Shown: piece by piece, positions 8,149-14,109 of the stretch | Position numbering within the stretch: the first letter of the stretch is position 1 | Layout: each line of letters begins with the position of its first letter | Source: Echinostoma caproni | Lineage: Eukaryota > Platyhelminthes > Trematoda > Plagiorchiida > Echinostomatidae | NCBI GenBank assembly: GCA_900618425.1 | Contig: UZAN01042359.1 | Coordinates: forward strand, 34,744-48,852 | Reading direction: 5' to 3' | Length of the DNA stretch: 14,109 nt | Notes under the pieces: model-generated | Database searches by the model: none | What the model was told of the DNA's origin: nothing | Seen by the model: only the letters and a program-made list of their open reading frames with translations | Translations under genes and position numbers: made by a program

Positions 8149-9087
8149 CCTTATGCTCAAGTTTAACGGTTGTTATATTTGAATTTTCTCATCTTTTATT
8201 GCATCGTAACGGTGAACACACGTTTTGATTGAAATGTATGCATACTTACCTGCTCCAATCATCACAATACAATACAAACTGGCAAGCATTTGATTCTCTT
8301 CAGTCATTTGTACTGCAGGACACATCAAGTTTTACACAATTAATCATACTTCTTTTGAGATCATTTTCGTACAAATCGTAGGTTGCCTGTATCAAGCTGT
8401 TATACTTTATCCTCCCCGGTTATCGTTGCTCCAGACGCTATCATTTCCCACCAGCACGTCATTTGTTCATTGCACACGGACCTGTTCGTATTCTACCAAG
8501 CATAAACAGATTCTCTGTGACTGTCCACTGAATATCAATATCTCTATGGGTCCCAGATATTATTCCGTTACTACTAAAAGTGGTGGCGTATGTGTTTTGT
8601 AAAATGCATTACACTGAAATATTTTGGAAATTTGGTACTGGATGTCAGATAAATGAAGAAATCATGGCTTTCAGATTACGCGACGGTTCTGTGGCACATG
8701 AGATTGAACTACACGTACCCACACGACGCTGAAATGCACACAAGTTCGCAGGTGATGTATCGATCAATTCAACAATGGTGTGAACCGATTAAATGAGTTG
8801 TGAAAACAGAAAAATCATTGATTGCATTTCAACTGTTCGATTAAAAATTCAGTATTGATATCCGTTTGATGATCTGAGTTTAATAGAACCTTCCTTATCT
8901 CACTTTACAGAGTCCAATAAATGAACGAGACTTCACTATGTAGTTTTTGTTTGTATATGTATTTCCTTTCAAGTATCCATGTGTAATGCAAACCACACTG
9001 ACAAACCCGCAATTTTACAAACCAGCTGCTTCAGAATACAGTTTATGAACCACCAGCCACCGATGCATCTGTTCAGTGTTGCCCAGG
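8149..9087. other. CR1-like 3' region and unidentified sequence
   Basis: The first part should be the 3' untranslated region of the CR1-like element, but no end is visible. The rest is AT-rich, without coding motifs or recognised repeats, apart from a candidate small exon on the minus strand at 8250-8312. Confidence 0.45.
8250..8312 (-). other. Candidate 63-base host exon
   Basis: On the minus strand, TGTGTCCTGCAG|TACAAATG at 8313/8312 is a fair acceptor, and GGAGCAG|GTAAGTATG at 8250/8249 is a near-ideal donor. Only one phase of the 63 bases between them is open; it reads Q then MTEENQMLASLYCIVMIGA, partly hydrophobic, and could be a start exon or an internal symmetric one. I do not recognise the protein. 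The case rests on splice signals alone, and the CR1-like 3' region should lie here on the other strand, so chance is a serious alternative. Confidence 0.3.
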
Positions 9088-9486
9088 TGTAGTGGTTGAA
9101 GTAGGCTCAGATCACGGATTGCGAATGACGGATCGAGAATCGAGAATCACGGACGCCACGGAAACACAGAGTTGCACTAGCACTTGCACGCTAGCATTTC
9201 ACGTAACCGAGACGCAAGAAAAAGGCCACAAAAGTAGCAGTTGAGTTATTGAAGGAACTGAAGGGGATTAAACATAAAGTACAAAGGAAGGTTATTCAGG
9301 TATCCACCAATCGTGTGAATGTATTCTTGTCGTCATACTGCTTCTGTCTGAATCGCAGGAAGTCTGATTGGTTGGCATCATTCGCTTGTGGTTCGTTGTC
9401 CAGAACCTTTAACAAGTAGGCGCTTTCCTGAAATTGTAACTCGTCGCTCCATGGCTTTCATCATCCCATAGGCTAGGATCACCACA
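9088..9486. mobile_element. LTR, copy 2 (solo or 5' LTR)
   Basis: A 399-base segment beginning TGTAGTGG and ending TCACCACA, thus TG...CA, homologous to 7162-7600 but about 45 bases shorter, mainly in its second half. The five bases before it (CCAGG, 9083-9087) and after it (CTAGG, 9487-9491) agree at four positions, as expected for the 5-base duplication made by an LTR-element integrase. A duplication right after the LTR implies a solo LTR. The alternative is that it is the 5' LTR of the decayed Gypsy element that follows, but no primer-binding site is evident after it. Confidence 0.72.
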
Positions 9487-9939
9487 CTAGGTCACCTCTT
9501 TCCGTCAGTGATGTTGATCACACGATCTTTATACGTAGAATCCAACTGGAGTTCAAAAGCTGGTAATACAATTCACTTTGCATCTGAACTTTTGGGGTGT
9601 TCGTCCGACGAGTACGCACGCACCTTGATACAGCTCCCAGATAGCCAATCAGGCGATGGAAATTCCGACAAATCTTGTGGGTTCAATTACAAACAATCGG
9701 ATCGGCTGAATGTGTGAAGGTTATCAAACAGACCATATCGACTGGACATCGAAGAATGGGCCTTTAATCGTTTGACGATTGAGAAATTTAGTTGCATGAT
9801 TTTCCGAATAAACTTAATTGTATCCATGGATTGTCATGTCTCTACTTGAGTCTGCAATACCCAGTGGGTTTTCGGTATGAGTCCTAGTTCACACTATCCG
9901 ATTCCGATTTCTTTTCCGAATACGACAATTAGCGTCGCG
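9487..9939. other. Unidentified sequence after the LTR
   Basis: No motif is recognised. A 69-codon plus-strand frame at 9508-9717 has no known domain. If the LTR at 9088-9486 belongs to the decayed Gypsy element, this would be its leader and Gag start. Confidence 0.4.
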
Positions 9940-9942
9940 GTG

Positions 9943-10105
9943 TGGATTTGGGCAATATCGAATCCTGGAATCTACACTCACATCTGTCCAAGATCGAAGA
10001 ATGGTTCGAACGTTTCGAGCTTTGATGCAGCCTATGGCAGCGAAGAAAATAGGAGTGCAATAAGAAAGCAAATGTATTCTCTGCCGAAAATCTTGCTTTC
10101 CTGAC
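9943..10105 (+). pseudogene. Gypsy-type Gag N-terminal fragment
   Basis: One frame reads NIESWNLHSHLSKIEEWFERFEL up to a stop near 10022; the core IEEWFERFEL matches the W-(L/F)-x-x-F start of many Gag proteins. A second frame continues with AYGSEENRSAIRK and LPKILLS, the position of the D-x-x-K-x-x-x-L-x-x-L-L helix. The match is short, so this is the least certain part of the element. Confidence 0.45.
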
Positions 10106-10324
10106 GATCCAGCCAAACTGCACAGGCGATTCCCGTTGATTTCTGTATGACTGGAAGGGCAGAATTCACTGCATTCATCCGTGCTGAGTCGATGCTGTGT
10201 CGAGATTTTATACCGTTGCTCAATAAGCAGGCATTCTAGTGCAATTATGGAGGCAGGCTGGAAGAGTAATTATGTTATCACCTAATTGCAGGCATTACCA
10301 ATATGACTCTCCAGAGGGAAGTGG

Positions 10325-10510
10325 ACGGTGGTGACCCGGTGGTAACGTCACCAAATTATCACCTCGGGGATGTGTGTTCGAATCCCACCACCACCGCCTG
10401 AGTTTCCCCATTGTGTGTTGAATGGCAGCCCTTTGATTGGCCGCTTCTCCCTTTCTGAAAATTGTACCATTGTATATTCAATAAAAGGAAGTAAAAGAAA
10501 AAAGAAAAGA
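10325..10510 (+). mobile_element. tRNA-derived SINE, copy B
   Basis: The head folds like a tRNA: GGTGGTG (10327-10333) and CACCACC (10389-10395) form a perfect seven-base acceptor stem, and four of five T-stem pairs form around TTCGAAT. The A box TGACCCGGTGG (10332-10342) matches 9 of 11 consensus bases and the B box TGTTCGAATCC (10375-10385) 10 of 11. A unique body follows, then TTGTATATTCAATAAAAGG and an A-rich tail. Copies of the tail occur at 562-652 and 12132-12205. It is non-coding and differs from the hammerhead-bearing element. No convincing target-site duplication was found. Confidence 0.75.
10332..10385 (+). promoter_or_regulatory. RNA polymerase III A and B boxes of the SINE
   Basis: A box at 10332-10342 and B box at 10375-10385, separated by 32 bases. 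Both are better preserved than the rest of the window would suggest, so transcription by polymerase III remains possible. Confidence 0.65.
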
Positions 10511-10639
10511 GAACGTAACTTTTACCGATGCTCGGAGAGTAGATTGGGAGCATGATCTTATTACAGCAACAACCCGTGAATCAGTTAGCTTATCCCGGAG
10601 TAACTCACGATAGAATAGACCCTTGTTTCAAACCTAACA

Positions 10640-10800
10640 CTCATTTCCAGAAAAAATTGCCATGACCGGATAATCCCAAACACGAAGATTAATCGGTGTA
10701 CCTCGTGTGACCAATTCCATGTACGATCAAACTGCCGATTCAGAGATGCGATATTGTTTCAGAAAGAATTTTATTATGGATGCCAGTAGCGACGAAGCCA
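10640..10800 (+). pseudogene. Gypsy Gag zinc-knuckle fragment
   Basis: CTSCDQFHVRSNC followed by RFRDA (10697-10750) is a CX2CX3HX4C knuckle followed by the R-F-R-(D/N)-A linker that, in fluke Gypsy elements as I remember them, leads into a second CX2C knuckle. Here the second knuckle is degraded: the matching positions read ILFQKEFYYGC. The frame stops shortly after, near 10786. Knuckles of this type bind the element RNA. Confidence 0.65.
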
Positions 10801-10879
10801 TCATTTTACGTGGAACTTTCAAACACATGAGTCCTCATGCTGCCCCACAACCGAACAAAACGCGAATCCATGGAGCAAT

Positions 10880-11000
10880 TGATCACCTTCTTCTGCATTT
10901 GGATGAAACAACATTACCCATTCATTCCTATGACAACACTTTTGTGTCCATTCAATTCTTGGCGTCACAAAACGATCCATCTAATCGTCGATTGCTGGCA
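10880..11000 (+). pseudogene. Possible Gypsy protease remnant
   Basis: Between the knuckle and the reverse transcriptase, one frame reads LPIHSYDNTFVSIQ. Its position and the pattern hydrophobic-D-x-x-hydrophobic-V-S-I resemble the D-(T/S)-G-x-x-(V/E)-S-(I/V) active site of retroelement aspartic proteases, with D-N-T replacing D-T-G. The support is mostly positional; a chance frame cannot be excluded. Confidence 0.3.
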
Positions 11001-11114
11001 ATGACATGCATTATCCTTAAAAACTAGTAAACCTATATACGATATCACTGAGCGAATCCGAAAGCTGGTGATACGGTGTACTGAAAATAGGCAAGGAATG
11101 ATCATTCCGGAAGG

Positions 11115-11850
11115 AGTGTTGGAGATCGACGGTGAACCAGTATTTCTGAAAAGGAACGTTCTTCCCCACAGAAAAAACGTGAAGGCGTGTTGAAGGTGAT
11201 CGAATGAATGGAATAGAACGATGTTATTTCTCGAGTGACGTCATTAACATGGGCAACTCAGGTGATTGTAGCTATGAAAGGTGATGGCAGAACTCTGAGG
11301 ATATGCAGTGTTTGTCGATTACCACTCAAACCTCGATCACGGAAATTTTCTACTACGGCGATGGAGACGGAAAACTTCATGAAATCCTTACATGGTGGTC
11401 AATTTTTCTCCAAAATCGATCTGGTAAATGCTTACCTTCAGATTTCATTACATTCAGATTCGTAGACACTGACAACAATCAACACACCACGGGGATTGTT
11501 CCATTACAATCTGGAGTTTTTCAATCAAAAATGGACAAACTTGTGTTTGGGTTTCGCGGTGCTGTCATGACGCGTACCAAAACGATGTGATTGTGATTGG
11601 AGTAGCGAATTAATTCCATGATAACAATTGAAGGAAACTTCTCGAGCGATTCCTGGTGGAAACGTTCGCATCAAACCATTTAAGTTTATGTTCGGAATGA
11701 TGGAGTTGGCTTTCCTGGGATTCACTGTCTGCTCCATTGGATGTCAACGAACCCCAACCGATTCAAATCTTGGACGAATAGAGATATTGATCGAACTCCG
11801 GTGGCACCCTAAATTTCATCAGATTTGTTCCTTCCAACGCGTGTTATTTT
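11115..11850 (+). pseudogene. Ty3/Gypsy reverse transcriptase pseudogene
   Basis: Several frames together cover the domain in order: GEPVFLKRNVLPHRK (start), TWATQVIVAMKGDG, then LHGGQFFSKIDLVNAYLQI, whose Asp at about 11418 is the first catalytic residue. After a stop at 11463, TTGIV and GVFQSKMDKLVFGFRGA follow, then in a third frame YQNDVIVIG at 11575-11601, the YxDD box with the first Asp changed to Asn. Further on, NVRIKPFKFMF and MMELAFLGFTV match the post-catalytic segments, and the frame to 11850 resembles the E-L-x-S-F-L-G region. Multiple frameshifts, stops and a lost catalytic Asp make it dead. Confidence 0.85.
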
Positions 11851-13379
11851 AGACCTCATTTGCCGGATTGAATATGATGTGATATTTAGAAGGCATGTAT
11901 CAATCACAATAAACACCCTCATGAAATAGCAATCACACATTAGATGAACTTTCATGCTGCTTTGCATGAAATAGTTTTCAATTCTGAGCAGTAACTGCTA
12001 AATTACTAAAAACTCTATCTTGAAACTCAAGATCGCGCGAATTCAGACGGTAATTCAAGAGGACTAAGAACATTTATGTGGATGATAAAGTTCAGAATAA
12101 ATACTCTCCACCTGTAGTTATCAATGTGCACGTATGATTGGCCGCTCTCCCCGTTAATGTATATCATTATATGTCAAAAATGAAAATGAAAATAAGAAAT
12201 GAAACATGAATTCGAAGATTGAAAAAAGAACTGGTACATCCCGACGAATGCAGTTACCCTAAACCGATTTCTATCTTATTAAAACAGAAAGTACAGAAAT
12301 TTGTTGGGTCATATCGACTACATAAAATTGTTCTTTTGGTTTCTGTATACCGTCGAAATCGCCCAAGTTTGGCTGGCGTTCTTGTTCTATTGATAGAACA
12401 AATGTTGTGGCTGTCCAATAATCGAAACAAAGCTATATCGATTAGGGTTCTGAGCACCACCCACATTGAGCTTCCGGTTTTATAACATAGACATCGAAAT
12501 CTAGTCGCTATATGAAAATTGGAAATTTTGTATGCACCTTAGAGATAGATTGGAACACATTAGGACCAGATCACGTGTTAACCTATCACCAGCTGACTGA
12601 AATATATGCACTCATGTTCAAGTAAATCACTCAAATATTAGTACGATGCTCGAGGGATGCATGTAGGATCAATGACGCAGTTAACGCCGCTCCGAAGAAT
12701 TCCATACAAGATAAGAATGCATCATAGTGTCAATGAATTATGTGATGCACCGTGTGAAAACCCAAATTGGGTAGGATTGTGTGACTAATGGGTTTCTAGA
12801 TGCGTGTGTGTCTGTGTGTGCAATTAAACGAAAATGAATTTACACCTTCAAACCGGCTTCAAGTTGCTCGTCAGTTGTTATTGTGCGTTTAGTTCCGGAG
12901 TGTTGCAAGCCATGGATGGTTTCGGCTAGGTGTAAACGTGTGTCAGTTGTGATAAACTGTGTTTGTTCGGGATCGAAATGCCTAGTTCTGTGGTGATCAT
13001 TCACTCACTGCGAATCTCCTCCCAAATAAACGGCCAAACAAGTGCACTTCCGACCAGCCTAGTAAACGACTGCAATGTGACTCGCTGAATATCGGAAAGT
13101 AATCATTACGATTATATATATCATCCACGTAATTCGAGAATTAGTCAGTGGTCTATTGAAACTTGCGCCGTTTGTTTGGGAGTGTTTTCCAAAATAATCA
13201 ACCCTATGTACAGCGCATTTGTTTTCTACTGGGCTTGCATCATCCAGCGAATAATGCTTTCGTATTCTTCCAGTACTAGTGCAAGTTAAAGGGTTACATT
13301 ACTGTTCTGTCAGACAACTGGTGTCTTGCTCCTCAGGATTTAGGTTTATGCAACTAGGGATGAAATACACCGAGTAGGG
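11851..13379. other. Unidentified sequence, no gene recognised
   Basis: No RNase H, integrase or host coding motif is seen. An 88-codon frame at 12219-12485 has no known domain. The block contains one SINE-type tail (12132-12205), a short GT run near 12801-12820 and nothing else I can name. If the Gag at the right edge belongs to a complete element, its 5' LTR would lie in the right-hand part, but no second LTR is in the window to compare. Confidence 0.45.
12132..12205 (+). repeat. SINE-type 3' tail, copy C
   Basis: TATGATTGGCCGCTCTCCCC followed by a TATAT-rich stretch and a run of AAAATGAAAATG units resembles the body-to-tail part of the SINE at 10325-10510 (TTGATTGGCCGCTTCTCCC, then ATATTCAATAAAAGG). 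No tRNA head precedes it. Confidence 0.45.
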
Positions 13380-13452
13380 GCCTCGGTAGTCATGCGGTAC
13401 ACGTCGCCTCACTTTCTGTCGGCAGTTCGTGAGTTCGAACCTCACTTCCAAC
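13380..13452 (+). repeat. tRNA-like segment upstream of Gag
   Basis: TAGTCATGCGG (13387-13397) matches 9 of 11 A-box bases, and GTGAG-TTCGAAC-CTCAC (13429-13445) is a perfect five-base T-stem and loop, at normal tRNA spacing. The acceptor arms do not pair (GCCTCGG against TTCCAAC) and the anticodon arm is poor, so it is not a functional tRNA gene. It is probably the head of a SINE, or tRNA-derived sequence in the leader of the following element. B-box agreement is only 8 of 11. Confidence 0.5.
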
Positions 13453-14109
13453 ATCGGTCTTTTCTCATATTTCGATTTTGGCAACCTCAATTCAGCGCAG
13501 CCCCCCTGCTGAAGCATGGAATTCTTGGAAAACTACATTCACAGACTATCTGGATTTACTTTGTGTATTTTCCCCGGCGGTGCAGCTAACCGAGAATGAC
13601 AGAATCAAATTTCTACGGCACTATTTGGGTCAGGAAGGTAGACAGCTGTTTGACGCACTCGATCTGAAAGTCAAATCAAGTCTGGGAGAAGTGTTTTGTG
13701 CATTAGACAAACACTGGGACATTCGTCCTAATATATTTGTTTCTAGATACAAGTTTTCTTTACTGAAGCAAGCTCCTGATGAAGACTTGTCTACGTTTAT
13801 TTCCCGTTTATTGTGCGCATCACGTTCTTGTGATTACGGTTCTGTACCAGCAGACAAATTCGTGGAAACATTACTAATACAACAATTAATTTCTGGAATG
13901 AATAATCATAACATACGTGAGGAATTGATAACAATGGACACCGCCCAAATGTCTTGGGATCATGTATGTGAAACTGCAAGATCTAAATGGGATTTAAAAC
14001 AGCAACTGGAAATTTTCCGTTCTGACCCTCATACTACTGTATCCCAGGTAAACGCGTGCCACCGTGACCGAAATACTACAAATAATCATACATGTTTCCG
14101 CTGTGGAAG
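13433..14109 (+). pseudogene. Ty3/Gypsy-type Gag, partial at the window edge
   Basis: One uninterrupted frame runs from just after a TGA at 13430-13432 to the window edge. Numbering from 13478, WNSWKTTFTDYLDLL (about residues 14-28) and FLRHYLGQEGRQLFDAL (about 44-60) are the Gag N-terminal helices, a central Gag region follows, and TCFRCG near residues 205-210 opens a zinc knuckle that the window cuts. No in-frame ATG precedes residue 140; the codon at 13478 is TTG followed by ATSIQRSPPA, where a Met start would be expected, suggesting a lost ATG. Over 200 codons without a stop, beside heavily broken elements, indicates a young or recently active copy. Start and downstream integrity are unknown, so it may be an intact gene with an upstream start. 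Confidence 0.8.

Larger units (their letters stand above)
9940..11850 (+). mobile_element. Decayed Ty3/Gypsy-type retrotransposon
   Basis: Plus-strand fragments appear in the order expected for a Gypsy element: Gag (about 9943-10105), zinc knuckle (10697-10735), possible protease (about 10880-11000) and reverse transcriptase (about 11115-11850). RNase H and integrase are not seen. All parts are broken by stops and frameshifts. A SINE at 10325-10510 sits between the Gag fragment and the knuckle. Confidence 0.7.

Noticed and set aside
10325..10400. Functional tRNA gene
   Set aside because: It folds partly like a tRNA but continues into a SINE body and A-rich tail, and has a T-stem mismatch.
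10707..11027. 106-codon frame as a host gene
   Set aside because: It overlaps the Gag knuckle in another frame and lies between Gypsy Gag and RT remains; it shows no independent domain.
12219..12485. 88-codon frame as a gene
   Set aside because: No motif, no splice or promoter context, and an equally long frame on the opposite strand.
13319..13340. Primer-binding site (TGGTGTC after ACAAC) of the right-edge Gypsy element
   Set aside because: Only the first seven bases resemble a tRNA 3' end complement, and no LTR pair is available to place it.
13380..13452. Functional tRNA gene
   Set aside because: The T-arm is perfect but the acceptor arms do not pair and the anticodon arm is poor.
1..14109. 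CRISPR array, operons, ribosome binding sites or other bacterial features
   Set aside because: No regular spaced repeats or compact genes; splice-like signals, tRNA-derived SINEs and non-LTR elements point to a eukaryote.

Overview
The window looks like non-coding DNA from a flatworm, most likely a trematode (fluke). No intact host gene is recognisable. What can be read is decayed retrotransposons whose protein motifs match families common in fluke genomes: a CR1-like non-LTR element, a Penelope-like element, a tRNA-derived element carrying a hammerhead ribozyme (the arrangement known from the schistosome Sm-alpha family), and Ty3/Gypsy elements. Base composition looks only moderately AT-rich, which may fit liver or lung flukes better than Schistosoma; that is an impression, not a measurement.

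Layout. Positions 1-293 hold a truncated reverse transcriptase of another non-LTR family on the minus strand. Positions 294-3178 hold a SINE-type tail (562-652), a GT-rich microsatellite (1731-1781) and otherwise nothing I can identify. Positions 3179-8148 hold one old plus-strand CR1-like ORF2, readable in order from endonuclease through reverse transcriptase to the C-terminus and ending at a stop. It is split by four insertions: an unidentified block (about 3476-4084) with a good intron-like signal pair, a minus-strand 322-base SINE-like element with a hammerhead core and a 28-base inverted repeat (5072-5393), a minus-strand Penelope-like fragment with a GIY-YIG endonuclease (about 5756-6814), and a solo LTR (7162-7600). 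Positions 8149-9087 are mostly unexplained, with one candidate small exon on the minus strand. A second copy of the LTR lies at 9088-9486 with a near-perfect 5-base flanking duplication.

Positions 9940-11850 carry a badly broken plus-strand Ty3/Gypsy element (Gag fragment, zinc knuckle, possible protease, reverse transcriptase), itself interrupted by a tRNA-derived SINE at 10325-10510. Positions 11851-13379 are largely unexplained. From 13380 to the end there is a tRNA-like segment followed by a second, much better preserved Gypsy Gag, open to the window edge at its first zinc knuckle.

The elements do not work together. They record successive insertions: the CR1-like copy is oldest, the SINE, Penelope fragment and LTR landed in it later, and the Gag at the right edge looks youngest. 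The observations most worth following are the hammerhead-bearing element and the nesting itself. All identifications come from reading motifs by eye; no database search was possible.
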